Below are positions 44,610 through 53,708 of a DNA stretch of 64,000 nucleotides, one piece after another. The stretch is from positions 3,534,001-3,598,000 of the forward strand of contig NZ_VFPL01000001.1 in the NCBI RefSeq assembly GCF_006716645.1. Reading direction: 5' to 3'. Position 1 is the first letter of the stretch; every line of letters begins with the position of its first letter. The notes beneath the pieces were generated by a model. It saw nothing but the letters and a program-made list of their open reading frames with translations. It was not told the origin of the DNA and ran no database searches. A program made the translations under genes and the position numbers. This DNA comes from Arcticibacter tournemirensis (GTDB lineage Bacteria; Bacteroidota; Bacteroidia; Sphingobacteriales; Sphingobacteriaceae).

Positions 44610-46595
44610 TTATCCAGACACTTTTATCCTGATCACATTAACAGAATACGGTTTTAAAGAAATATCCAATTTATTACCCTTCACTTGTACTGCCTTTTGT
44701 TCGGGCGCTATCGCCAGAGGTTCTTCAAAGGAATTAACCTGATCAAGCTTGTTGCTGCTTAGCTCGGTCAGAGTTCCTCTGCTTCCCTTTGCACCCTCTA
44801 TTATGAAATCTGCATCCTGGGCTTTACCTAAAGTATTCACGACTTTCAGGATCAGTTCATTTGTTCTTTTATCTAAACTGGCCGAACCATACAGCCCCTT
44901 CTGTCCTGCAGCTGCCTCATTTCCGAAAAGCATAGGAACAACAACAGATCCTTTATTTACCGAGAACAATTTCTGCACCTGGTAATTAGCGGTTCCATAC
45001 GAACGAAGGTTATCCACCCAGATCAAATCGGGCGTCCATTGCCAGCCCTCTGCATGGGCAAACAAGGGTGCATACGATGCCATTACCACCACATCGGCGT
45101 TACGTTCCAGACCGGTCATGAAGGCCGCTTCAGCGAGAGCGCACTGCCAGTTGTTCTTATTATCCGGACTAGCAATATTCACGCTCTGCGCTGCATATTC
45201 ACCGGCGAAAATCTTCGGACCCTTACGGTTATAACTATCATAGCGTTTCGCATTATCTAAAAACCATTTAGGAGCCCGGTAGTAATGCTCATCAATAATG
45301 TCGGCATTCATTGCCCTCAGTTCCCTGTTGAGGTAGTCAAAACGGTCGCCGTTGGGATCCGTACCCGAACTATTCACTATTTCAATCTCAGGATATTTAG
45401 CTTTGATCGCTTTGGTAAACACTTTTAGGCGTTCAATATAAAGAGGGCCCCAGTTCTCATTCCCAACACCCAGCATCTTCATATTGAAAGGAGCAGGATG
45501 TCCCATCTCAGCACGCTTTTTACCCCATTCAGAATTAACAGGACCGTTAGCAAACTCTATCAGATCAAGGGCGTCGTCAACAAATGGGTCTAGCTGGTCA
45601 AGAGGGACAACTTCTCCGGTATTAAACTGGCACGCCATCCCGCAGTTTAAAATTGGCAGAGGCGCCGCTCCAATATCTTCACATAACTGGAAGTATTCAA
45701 AAAAACCCAGTCCGAACGACTGATAATAATCCGGAGTAAGGCGGTGTTTAAACTCAACGTTCCAGCGGTTAATCAACAGATCGCGATCCTCCACTTTCCC
45801 TATAGTCTTTTTCCATTGAAAACGTTCGTCGATATTACGGCCTTCCACGATACAGCCTCCTGGAAAGCGAAGGAAACCAGGTTTCATATCTGCCAGCAGT
45901 TGCACCATATCAGCCCTCAGGCCACCGGGCCTCTGCTTCCAGGTATCTTGAGGAAAAAGAGAGATCATGTCGAGATCCACAGCTCCCATACCATTCAGCC
46001 AAACGTTCAGATGTGCTTTCGGATCAGTTACCGACGCTTTGAAGCTTACTGCGTATTTTTTCCAATCATGGCCCTCGGGAACCACAGTAGCTTCACCTAT
46101 TACAGCGCCCTGAGAACCAACAAGCTCAACCTTCAGAGTAACCTTACTTCCTGCAGGCCGCCGGGCCCATACCGAAAAATCATACCCATTGTCCTTCTTT
46201 ATTCCCATTCCCCTGAACCCTTCGTTCGAAAGACCATATCCGGCTTCGGTTTTCGATTCAAGATGTATATAGCGGCGGTTGGCTTTATCAAAAACTGCTA
46301 AATTATTAACCACTAAACTGCCAACAGCTCCTTCCTTTTTCTGCTCTTTCCAGCCCATTAAAGCGTTGTCAAACTCAAACGACCTGTTTTTCACCAACTC
46401 AGCATATAGGCCTCCGTCGGCTCCGAGGTTGATATCTTCAAAAAAGATCCCCCACATGGTGGGCTGTATAGTTGCTTTTACTTCGTTTGTCCTGACTGTA
46501 AAAACGTTTTTGTCCTGTCCTTTTACTGCGCCTGTGAATGCTACAGCACATAGGCTTAAAATACATAAACTGATATATCTTTTTTTCATTTGCAT
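44610..46595 (-). CDS. GH51 alpha-L-arabinofuranosidase (661 aa)
   Basis: An exported GH51 enzyme (signal to about TGAVKGQ27) with a carbohydrate-binding jelly roll (about 70-215) before the catalytic barrel, as in plant-type arabinofuranosidases. Acid/base E380 is in LGVGNENWGPLY and nucleophile E466 in KIFAGEYAAQS. It releases alpha-L-arabinofuranose from arabinan, arabinoxylan or arabinogalactan side chains. An alternative ATG at 46589 removes two residues. It follows the GH127 gene with a four-base gap, so co-translation is likely. Confidence 0.92.
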   Translation of the reverse strand: MQMKKRYISLCILSLCAVAFTGAVKGQDKNVFTVRTNEVKATIQPTMWGIFFEDINLGADGGLYAELVKNRSFEFDNALMGWKEQKKEGAVGSLVVNNLAVFDKANRRYIHLESKTEAGYGLSNEGFRGMGIKKDNGYDFSVWARRPAGSKVTLKVELVGSQGAVIGEATVVPEGHDWKKYAVSFKASVTDPKAHLNVWLNGMGAVDLDMISLFPQDTWKQRPGGLRADMVQLLADMKPGFLRFPGGCIVEGRNIDERFQWKKTIGKVEDRDLLINRWNVEFKHRLTPDYYQSFGLGFFEYFQLCEDIGAAPLPILNCGMACQFNTGEVVPLDQLDPFVDDALDLIEFANGPVNSEWGKKRAEMGHPAPFNMKMLGVGNENWGPLYIERLKVFTKAIKAKYPEIEIVNSSGTDPNGDRFDYLNRELRAMNADIIDEHYYRAPKWFLDNAKRYDSYNRKGPKIFAGEYAAQSVNIASPDNKNNWQCALAEAAFMTGLERNADVVVMASYAPLFAHAEGWQWTPDLIWVDNLRSYGTANYQVQKLFSVNKGSVVVPMLFGNEAAAGQKGLYGSASLDKRTNELILKVVNTLGKAQDADFIIEGAKGSRGTLTELSSNKLDQVNSFEEPLAIAPEQKAVQVKGNKLDISLKPYSVNVIRIKVSG

Positions 46596-46599
46596 GTTG

Positions 46600-48606
46600 C
46601 TATTTTGTTAAAAGATCTACTTCTTTAACGCGGGCCGGAAACCAGACGGTCATCTCCCCTTTGCCACGGTTGGCCCATGCATAGTAAGGAATTACAGTCA
46701 CAGGCTTGTTAACCGTATGAATACTTTTGCCATCTGCAGAAACGTTTACGCCCAAAGCTTCTCCTTTCAATACAGTCACGCCGTTCAGAAGATCCTTTTG
46801 AAAGACTGGTTTAAACACCGTTTCTTCGGGCAGAATAATATTACTCGTCCGTCCGTCATTGTCCTTCCATTCTGCACAATAAATCAGTGGTCCCCGTTGA
46901 ATAGCCACTTTTCCCTGGTCGTCTTTTACTTTCTCCGATGCTTTTACCATTCTTACTTCCATGGGTAGGCTTACTTCAACCTTGTCATTATCCTTCCATT
47001 TACGGTTTATTACGGCATACCCTTTCTCTAGACTGTAGCTGGTTACTTCACCATTTACTTTAAGTACGACAGAAGCTAACTGGCTTCCTTGAAAAGAATA
47101 AAGGTCTGAAGGAACTGCCTCATTACGTGCCCATCCCGGGATACGGATCCTTAGTTTAAAATCGGCCGTGCTTTTTGGCTTAACAGTGAAGAGCAGTCCT
47201 CCTTCCCAGGGATAATTATTCTGCTGGATCAATTGCACCGGTTTTTTATTTACCACGAGATTTGCACTGCCATTAATAAACAGATTTACATAAACGCCGT
47301 CTTCACTTTGTGCATAAACATAACCTGGAACTGAGGGGATTAAACGGGCTACATTGGTTGGACAGCAGGAACATTCAAACCAACCTGATCTCTCAGCTTC
47401 CAGTCGCGGGTAATGAAATGTATTCTTCACCTGCATGGCATTGGTATAAAAGAACGATTTTCCATCGAGTCCAACTCCCGAAATTAATCCGTTATACAGC
47501 GACTTCTCCAGGACATCAATATATTTTGCATCGCCATGCAATTGAAACATACGTTGATTCCAGTACACATTGCCAATAGCAGCACATGTTTCGTTATATG
47601 CCGTTTCATTTGGAAGCTCATAGTCAGCTCCGAACTGTTCGCCATCCGGCACGGCACCAATACCGCCCTGAACATATAATTTCCGGCCTACCATATTATT
47701 CCAAATCCGGTCAATCGCCTGCAGATATTCTTTATCACCTGTAAGCGCCGCTACATCCGCTACCGCAGAGTATAGGTACATTGCCCTTACCGCATGTCCC
47801 AAAGCCTCGTTCTCCTGTGTTATTGGCCGTGCATCCTGCCAGTAGTTGCCATTTTCCCATGAATTGCCACTCTTTTTCTTATACTCCCTCTTTCCCCTCT
47901 GGTCAATAAAGAATTTAGCCAGTTCCAGATAGTCCTTCTTCCCGGTTATGCGATACAATTTCACCAGTCCCATTTCAACAATCTCATGTCCCGGAGCCAC
48001 CGAACGCTTGCCCGGACCAAAAGTTCGTGTCAGAAGGTCGGCGTTCTTTACAGCAATATTCAGGAAGTTTCTCTTACCTGTAGCAAAAAAATGTGCAGCA
48101 GCGGCCTCGAACATATGTCCCGAATTATAAAGCTCGTGACTATTATCATGTTCCTTTACCCAGCGTTCGTCGCCCGACCAGGAATGAGGATGCTGCGGAT
48201 CGATCGTCCGCGCTGTATAGAGATAGCCATCAGGCTCCTGTGCTTTAGATATGATAACGATCAGAGAATCCAGGTATTTATCAAGTTTTTTGTCGGGATG
48301 TACAGCCAGCGAATAAGAAGCCCCTTCTATCGTCTTATAAATATCAGTATCATCAAAAGGAAACGTAGTACAGAACTTTCCGCTCTTTTCGGCAGCCATT
48401 ACGAAGTTCTTAACCCTCCCGGTATTCTCACAGCGTTCAAATGAGGCGGGAATAGTGGCTGTTCTGTTCGTCTCAATTCTTGATTGCCAGAATTGGTCTG
48501 TCAGTTTTACACTCGTAAATGGTATAGCCTGTATGGCATAATCCCTCTGCTGGCCATACACCGATAGCATGCCAGAAAAAACAACAAGCAAAAATGTCCT
48601 TTTCAT
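46600..48606 (-). CDS. GH127 beta-L-arabinofuranosidase
   Basis: A 668-residue exported enzyme (signal to about LSVYGQ) of GH127, formerly DUF1680, a retaining enzyme that uses Cys as nucleophile. The zinc-site residues are visible: E339 and C341 in AYNETCAAIGN, C414 and C415 in WFECSCCPTNVAR, where C414 would be the nucleophile by comparison with HypBA1. It removes beta-L-arabinofuranose from extensin, arabinogalactan or rhamnogalacturonan II. ATG 48606 is preferred to the upstream TTG at 48612. It lies between two GH51 genes, giving alpha and beta arabinose removal together. Confidence 0.93.
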   Translation of the reverse strand: MKRTFLLVVFSGMLSVYGQQRDYAIQAIPFTSVKLTDQFWQSRIETNRTATIPASFERCENTGRVKNFVMAAEKSGKFCTTFPFDDTDIYKTIEGASYSLAVHPDKKLDKYLDSLIVIISKAQEPDGYLYTARTIDPQHPHSWSGDERWVKEHDNSHELYNSGHMFEAAAAHFFATGKRNFLNIAVKNADLLTRTFGPGKRSVAPGHEIVEMGLVKLYRITGKKDYLELAKFFIDQRGKREYKKKSGNSWENGNYWQDARPITQENEALGHAVRAMYLYSAVADVAALTGDKEYLQAIDRIWNNMVGRKLYVQGGIGAVPDGEQFGADYELPNETAYNETCAAIGNVYWNQRMFQLHGDAKYIDVLEKSLYNGLISGVGLDGKSFFYTNAMQVKNTFHYPRLEAERSGWFECSCCPTNVARLIPSVPGYVYAQSEDGVYVNLFINGSANLVVNKKPVQLIQQNNYPWEGGLLFTVKPKSTADFKLRIRIPGWARNEAVPSDLYSFQGSQLASVVLKVNGEVTSYSLEKGYAVINRKWKDNDKVEVSLPMEVRMVKASEKVKDDQGKVAIQRGPLIYCAEWKDNDGRTSNIILPEETVFKPVFQKDLLNGVTVLKGEALGVNVSADGKSIHTVNKPVTVIPYYAWANRGKGEMTVWFPARVKEVDLLTK

Positions 48607-48634
48607 ATACAAAACGTTTGGTAGAATCTTCCGT

Positions 48635-50185
48635 TTATTTGAGCTCGAGCATCACTACAGAAAGCGGTGGCAGCTCTGCCTTTAGCTGACTGCCTTTTTT
48701 GCTAGCTCCATTAAATTTAGCCGGAGCAACTTTAGCCGGATTGTCAAAGCTGTTATAATCATTAAACCTCTCAGAAGTAACAATTTGCCCCTCTACCCTG
48801 CTCCACTTAACACCTTCAAGAGCCGAGCTTACAGTGATCTTTTTTGACGGATCAAGATTTACCAGGGAAATATGAATTACCCCCTTAGAATCGATGGATG
48901 CAGAAGCGTTGACTGCAGGGATCTTATCATTTCCTGATGTATAATCCGGACTGGTAAACTGGACAGGTATCAATTTCGCATCCATGTGTGCTTTGTAAAG
49001 ATCAAATACGTGATAAGTTGGGGTAAGCAGCATTTTCTCTTTCTCGGTGAGGATCAAGGCCTGCAAAACATTGATCGTCTGAGCCAGACTCGCAACCCTT
49101 ACCCGTTCGCAATGATTATTAAAGATATTCAAGGTTGAACCTGCGATCAGCGCATCACGCATTGTATTCTGCTGATACAGAAATCCGGGATTCGTTCCTG
49201 GTTCCACATCTGTCCATACTCCCCATTCATCCACAACCAGGGCTACCTTTTTCTCGGGATCGTACTTATCCATTATTGCCGAATGCCGTTTTACAATCTC
49301 ATCCATCGCAAGGCAGTTCTTCATCGTATTGAAGTATTCCTTCTCATCGAACTGCGTTGCAGAACCCTTTTTACTCCATTTACCTGTAGGGATTGTATAA
49401 TAGTGAAGTGAAAGTCCCCACATCTGACTGGCCGGTACATTCTTCATCATCACTTCCGTCCAGTTAGTGTTCCAGTCGCTGGCGCCGCTGGCAATCTTTT
49501 TCAGCGGAGATCCCGGATAATCACGGGCATAAGTAGCATATCGTTTATATTGATCAGAATAAAACTCGGCGGTCATATTGCCGCCACAGCCCCAGCTCTC
49601 ATTTCCTACTCCCCAGAAGGATACTTTCCATGGTTTTTCATGTCCGTTTTGTTTCCTGAGGTTGGCCATCGGACTCACTCCATCGAAGTTGAAGTATTCT
49701 ACCCATTTAGCCATTTCCTCAACTGTTCCGCTGCCTACGTTGCCGGCAATATAAGGTTCACAGTTTAACAGTTCACAGAGTTCCATGAACTCATGCGTAC
49801 CGAAACTATTATCCTCTGTTACTCCACCCCAGTTGGTATTCACCATCTTGGGACGCTGCTCGCGGGGACCAATTCCATCGCGCCAGTGATATTCGTCGGC
49901 AAAACATCCTCCCGGCCAGCGCAGGTTAGGGATGTTGATCTTTTTCAATGCATTTACCACATCCATTCGGATCCTTCCCTGCTTAGGGACGTTCATATTT
50001 TCATCAACCCAGAAGCCGTCGTAAATACAGCGGCCCAGGTGTTCCGAAAAATGTCCGTAAATGTGTCTGCTGATTGTTTCTTTTGCACCAGAGGTATTTA
50101 AATTCAGGGAAATTGAATTTTGTGCTAAGGATGCCGTAAAGGAAGTTGTAATTAACGCGAAGAGAAAAATAAAGAGTTTCTTCAT
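48635..50185 (-). CDS. GH51 alpha-N-arabinofuranosidase (516 aa)
   Basis: A compact GH51 enzyme with signal peptide ([14 protein letters not shown]). Acid/base E196 is in [14 protein letters not shown] and nucleophile E320 in [13 protein letters not shown]; the [13 protein letters not shown] block is family-typical. Unlike the 661-residue GH51 downstream it lacks the N-terminal binding domain and belongs to the classical AbfA type, so the two probably have different substrates. It is the first gene of the GH51-GH127-GH51 run; HigBA starts divergently 181 bases away. Confidence 0.93.
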   Translation of the reverse strand: MKKLFIFLFALITTSFTASLAQNSISLNLNTSGAKETISRHIYGHFSEHLGRCIYDGFWVDENMNVPKQGRIRMDVVNALKKINIPNLRWPGGCFADEYHWRDGIGPREQRPKMVNTNWGGVTEDNSFGTHEFMELCELLNCEPYIAGNVGSGTVEEMAKWVEYFNFDGVSPMANLRKQNGHEKPWKVSFWGVGNESWGCGGNMTAEFYSDQYKRYATYARDYPGSPLKKIASGASDWNTNWTEVMMKNVPASQMWGLSLHYYTIPTGKWSKKGSATQFDEKEYFNTMKNCLAMDEIVKRHSAIMDKYDPEKKVALVVDEWGVWTDVEPGTNPGFLYQQNTMRDALIAGSTLNIFNNHCERVRVASLAQTINVLQALILTEKEKMLLTPTYHVFDLYKAHMDAKLIPVQFTSPDYTSGNDKIPAVNASASIDSKGVIHISLVNLDPSKKITVSSALEGVKWSRVEGQIVTSERFNDYNSFDNPAKVAPAKFNGASKKGSQLKAELPPLSVVMLELK

Positions 50186-50350
50186 GAGTATGGTTTTTAA
50201 TGGCTATTAGTCTGGTTATACTTAGATAACAGGTCTAAAGATAAAAACCATTTCTTTAAATGTCAAAAAAACAATTAATAAAAACTCAACAGTGTCGTTT
50301 AGGTATGAACTAATCAACAAACAGATGTAACCATATTGGTAACATTTGTT

Positions 50351-50364
50351 TATATTTGTACAAA
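50351..50364 (+). promoter_or_regulatory. Promoter -7 element and palindromic operator of higBA
   Basis: TATATTTG (50351-50358) fits the Bacteroidota TAnnTTTG element. It overlaps a perfect palindrome TTTGTACAAA (50355-50364) that ends two bases before the toxin ATG at 50367. An imperfect palindrome TGTAACCATATTGGTAACA lies just upstream (about 50326-50344). Binding of HigA here would block transcription directly. Confidence 0.5.
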
Positions 50365-50366
50365 CG

Positions 50367-50678
50367 ATGCGCGTTATAGCTGTTAAAACTTTAAAGGACT
50401 ATTCAACCGGCTACCACCAGGCAGAACAAGCTTTGTTAAGTTGGTACCAGGAAGCCTCGGCAGCTTCGTGGAATAGTCCAAATGAAATAAAGGCACAGTA
50501 TCGGAATGCATCCATACTTACGAACAAAAGAGTCGTTTTTAATATTCATGGTAATAGCTACCGCCTGATCGTGGATATTGAGTATAGACTTAAAATAATA
50601 TTTATAGTATGGTTTGGAACGCACCAGCAATATGACCAAATAGATGCAAAAACAGTAAGCTATGTTAAAGCCAATTAA
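50367..50678 (+). CDS. higB: HigB-type mRNA interferase toxin
   Basis: A 103-residue protein of the HigB_toxin family, with the typical opening MRVIAVKTLKDY, the central SWNSPNEIKAQYRNASIL block and the closing RLIVDIEYRLKIIFIVWFGTHQQYDQID. These RelE-fold enzymes cut mRNA on the ribosome. The toxin gene comes first and the antitoxin second, the reversed order characteristic of higBA. ATG 50367 is chosen; the frame runs upstream to 50346 but that extension crosses the operator. Confidence 0.92.
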   Translation: MRVIAVKTLKDYSTGYHQAEQALLSWYQEASAASWNSPNEIKAQYRNASILTNKRVVFNIHGNSYRLIVDIEYRLKIIFIVWFGTHQQYDQIDAKTVSYVKAN

Positions 50679-51021
50679 AACAGAGGAACAATATAATGAT
50701 GCGTTGGCTCACGTTTATGAGCTTATGCAAACTGATATAAAAGAAGGATCTTCAGCATCAGATGAACTTGAGGTGCTCAGTATTCTAATTAAAGAATATG
50801 AGCTGGTGCATTATCCCCTATCCTCTCCCAATCCATTGGAAGCTATTAAATTTCGTCTCGATCAGATGGGCATGTCTGAAAAAGAGCTGGGCGATATTTT
50901 AGGCTATCGCTCCCGAAAATCCGAAATCCTGTCGGGTAAGAGAAAATTGAGCCTTGCTATGATCAGAAGATTAAACGAGGTGCTGCACATACCGGCTAAT
51001 GTTCTAATCCAGGTATATTAG
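50662..51021 (+). CDS. higA: HigA antitoxin, Xre-type HTH
   Basis: A 119-residue antitoxin that overlaps higB by 17 bases. The N-terminal part (KTEEQYNDALAHVYELMQ, then LSILIKEYELVHYP) is the family's toxin-binding region. A C-terminal Xre helix-turn-helix follows (KFRLDQMGMSEKELGDILGYRSRKSEILSG). It neutralises HigB and represses the operon. It converges on the DUF3823 gene, with a hairpin terminator in between. Confidence 0.92.
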   Translation: MLKPIKTEEQYNDALAHVYELMQTDIKEGSSASDELEVLSILIKEYELVHYPLSSPNPLEAIKFRLDQMGMSEKELGDILGYRSRKSEILSGKRKLSLAMIRRLNEVLHIPANVLIQVY

Positions 51022-51037
51022 GCGACATCCCGATAGA

Positions 51038-51063
51038 AGTAAGCAGACCAAAGTCTGCTTACT
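51038..51063. terminator. Bidirectional hairpin terminator between higA and DUF3823 gene
   Basis: A perfect 11-bp stem AGTAAGCAGAC/GTCTGCTTACT with loop CAAA lies between two converging stop codons (51021 and 51092). There is no strong T-tract on either side, but position and symmetry support a shared terminator. Confidence 0.65.
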
Positions 51064-51091
51064 AAGATAAACCATCCAATAACCGGACGCT

Positions 51092-51787
51092 CTAAAATTC
51101 AACCTTCATAACGGGGGAAAAAACGAGATCTTCAACACCCGCTATCTTCACGCCAATCCTGGCAAACACATAATTCTGTGCAGGTACCATGGCCGGTACA
51201 GACACACTCATGTTCACGTTAGTCCAGTCGGTAGAAGGACTTATAGCAAGGTCGGCATTTGCTATCTGAGTACCGCCAGAAACGAACTGAGTTTTATTGA
51301 TATACAAAGTCACTCTTTCTATATCTTTGGCATTTGCATCGCTTATAATCTTATCAATACGGCAATGCGCTGTAATATTTCCTGAGTTGTACGTAAACTG
51401 AGCGTTCCTTACCATATAGTAAGGAATAACTTCAATGTCCATCGTTTGATTCCCATTGAGAGTTAAATTTGTGGTATCTTTTGAGGCGCCGTTAGACATG
51501 GTCATAAAAGGCCCCTGCCCTGAAGGGAAGACCAGCTTGTATTGAGCATCGAAAAGAAGTGCAGAAAATCCGCCGTCCTGTTTAATGGCTACATCTATCG
51601 CTGTCAGTTTTCCCCATCCGCTTTCCCATAATTGGAAGCGCACCTGGCCCTCTTCCACGTTTACAGGCTCTCCCTGATAGGTAATTCTTCCCTGGAAAGT
51701 CGATGAGGGTGCGTCATAATTATCCTTTGCGCAGGAGGCAAGGACTATTAATAATACCGCCAGTATATAATTAAATTCCTTTTTCAT
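51092..51787 (-). CDS. DUF3823 lipoprotein of the second PUL
   Basis: A 231-residue lipoprotein (lipobox VLASC, C19) with a DUF3823-type N-terminal domain (FQGRITYQGEPVNVEEGQVRFQLW) and a second beta-sandwich (about 120-231). Such proteins occur directly after SusD and are thought to be surface glycan-binding partners. It follows susD by 27 bases and closes the operon. Specific ligand unknown. Confidence 0.8.
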   Translation of the reverse strand: MKKEFNYILAVLLIVLASCAKDNYDAPSSTFQGRITYQGEPVNVEEGQVRFQLWESGWGKLTAIDVAIKQDGGFSALLFDAQYKLVFPSGQGPFMTMSNGASKDTTNLTLNGNQTMDIEVIPYYMVRNAQFTYNSGNITAHCRIDKIISDANAKDIERVTLYINKTQFVSGGTQIANADLAISPSTDWTNVNMSVSVPAMVPAQNYVFARIGVKIAGVEDLVFSPVMKVEF

Positions 51788-51814
51788 AATTCATTCATTG
51801 AGTATACGATATAG

Positions 51815-53692
51815 TTATTGGTTCGGGTTTCTCACGATCTTAGGATTATTATTAATCACATCATCTCCTATATAGGAGTAATAATTCCCCAGCCGGAAAC
51901 GATCAGCCCCCGTCACCTTTCCAGGTCGCGTGATTCTGAATACCCAGCGGCCGTTTTCAGTCGATGAAGGATTGTATATTTTATAGGGGATTAAACCATA
52001 GGGTTGCGTATTTCGTTTAGTAGCAGCTCCAATATTGGTTGTGAGCTCTGCTGCCGACATGGCGTTTCCGTCCCATATAATATGAGCAAGCCTCCAGCGC
52101 TTCATATCGTAGAAATAGTGGCCTTCAAAGGCAAGTTCCACCCTTCTCTCATGCGCAATACGATTGAAGGATAAGTCGGCTGTGGTGAGCGGTGTCGTGA
52201 GACCGGCCCTTGCCCTTACTTCATTAATATACGGGAGGGCAACAGCGGGGCGACCCAGCTCAAAGGCTGCTTCCGCCGCGTTAAGCAATATTTCCGCATA
52301 ACGGTAACGGATGAACCATACCTCACTTTGAACGCCACGCTGGCCTGAACCTTTGGCAGGATCAAGATACTTGCGAAGATAAAATCCGGCTTGAGCCGTA
52401 AACTCTTCACCATCCACAGGGCCATCGAATCCTACAACCTGCTCGTTGCCCGTTTTTCCGGGGAGCTGAGCCTCTCCTCCTCTCCGGGACGCCGTTACGA
52501 TGCTGCCGTCAGCCAGTTGGAATCCTCCCCAGATATCCACTTGCCTGCCTTTAAACGATGTTCCTGGTAATATTACCGTTCCGCCTAAGCGTGCGTCCCT
52601 TCCGGCAAAAAGATCGGTCGGTCCCGCATAACTTTTAGAAATATCCAGGGGAGCGAAGGTATTATCCAGTTTTTCAAAAGATTCCACAAGATTTAACGAA
52701 GGATTGATCCTTCCGCCCTCTTCCTCTTCTGCCCGGTAACGAGGTTGGTTCACGATTGTAAAACCATGCACCTTAGCCGTTTTGAGTCTGAAGTCCTCTA
52801 CAAAAATCGGTTCGGGGTTACTGTTCTTATCGTAGAACAAGCTGGAGAAGTTCTCAGAGAGATCAGGCTTCCTGGTATAGAGGGAATATGTGCCCGCGCT
52901 TCCGCTAATAATTTCCTGGGCCGCAGTCAGCGCTTTTTCATAATACGAGTTTGCCATGGAAGCAGGAATTCCTACTTCTCCCCCCGGCAAGGATACCTGC
53001 GGAGTATTTACACCATATTTAGCAATTGAAGCTGCGTATAACGCGGCTCTTGATTCCATAGCCAGGGCGGCGGCTTTGGTTGCCCGCGACTTCTCTTCTA
53101 TATCAACCGGCAACACCGACTTTACTGCTTCTGCCTCACTGATAACAAAATCATAAATTTCCGATTCTTTAGAACGCGGGAATTGCAGATAGGTAGGATC
53201 TCCGCTATAGTTGTACTCCAGAGGTTCTAATATTAACGGCACGCCCCCCATTCTCTTTACCAATTCGAAATAATAAGAAGCGCGAAGGAACCTTGCTTCT
53301 GCAACAAAACGATCTCTGAGTGAGCTTTCAATAGCTGTGGCTGCCGAGCACTTTTGAATAAACAAGTTCAGGTCGCGGATATAGCCATAATCCCAGCTGC
53401 TCCACCAGCCGTACCCATAGTCGTTATTCTGCACCATCCCGTAGTCACCGGCGGCAGAAGGGAAAGACTCATTAAAATCGGCATCGGAGAGAGATTGCCA
53501 GTTTTCCAGGGATCCGAAATCGTAATACCGGTTGTATAAGTCGCCGAGCACAGCCAGAATGCTAATCTGATCTTTCCAAACTGTTTCCTCTTCAAGAATG
53601 CTCGTTGGAGGCCGGTTGAGGAAGTCGTCCTCATTACAACTCACAGCCAGAAATAAAAACAGGAATATGATGGCATTAAATATCTTTTTCAT
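51815..53692 (-). CDS. SusD/RagB-family lipoprotein (second PUL)
   Basis: A 625-residue SusD with lipobox FLAVSC (C19) and the opening NEDDFLNRPPTS. TPR blocks (AALAMESRAALYAASIAKY) and RagB ending (HERRVELAFEGHYFYDMKRW) are clear. It is the partner of the susC 16 bases upstream. Longer than the two SusD proteins of the first PUL, with an insert between about 290 and 420. Confidence 0.93.
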   Translation of the reverse strand: MKKIFNAIIFLFLFLAVSCNEDDFLNRPPTSILEEETVWKDQISILAVLGDLYNRYYDFGSLENWQSLSDADFNESFPSAAGDYGMVQNNDYGYGWWSSWDYGYIRDLNLFIQKCSAATAIESSLRDRFVAEARFLRASYYFELVKRMGGVPLILEPLEYNYSGDPTYLQFPRSKESEIYDFVISEAEAVKSVLPVDIEEKSRATKAAALAMESRAALYAASIAKYGVNTPQVSLPGGEVGIPASMANSYYEKALTAAQEIISGSAGTYSLYTRKPDLSENFSSLFYDKNSNPEPIFVEDFRLKTAKVHGFTIVNQPRYRAEEEEGGRINPSLNLVESFEKLDNTFAPLDISKSYAGPTDLFAGRDARLGGTVILPGTSFKGRQVDIWGGFQLADGSIVTASRRGGEAQLPGKTGNEQVVGFDGPVDGEEFTAQAGFYLRKYLDPAKGSGQRGVQSEVWFIRYRYAEILLNAAEAAFELGRPAVALPYINEVRARAGLTTPLTTADLSFNRIAHERRVELAFEGHYFYDMKRWRLAHIIWDGNAMSAAELTTNIGAATKRNTQPYGLIPYKIYNPSSTENGRWVFRITRPGKVTGADRFRLGNYYSYIGDDVINNNPKIVRNPNQ

Positions 53693-53708
53693 AATATTAA
53701 AATTTAAC

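Noticed and set aside
45744-46301. 185-codon plus-strand frame inside the GH51 gene
   Set aside because: Antisense shadow of a conserved enzyme; composition is not protein-like.
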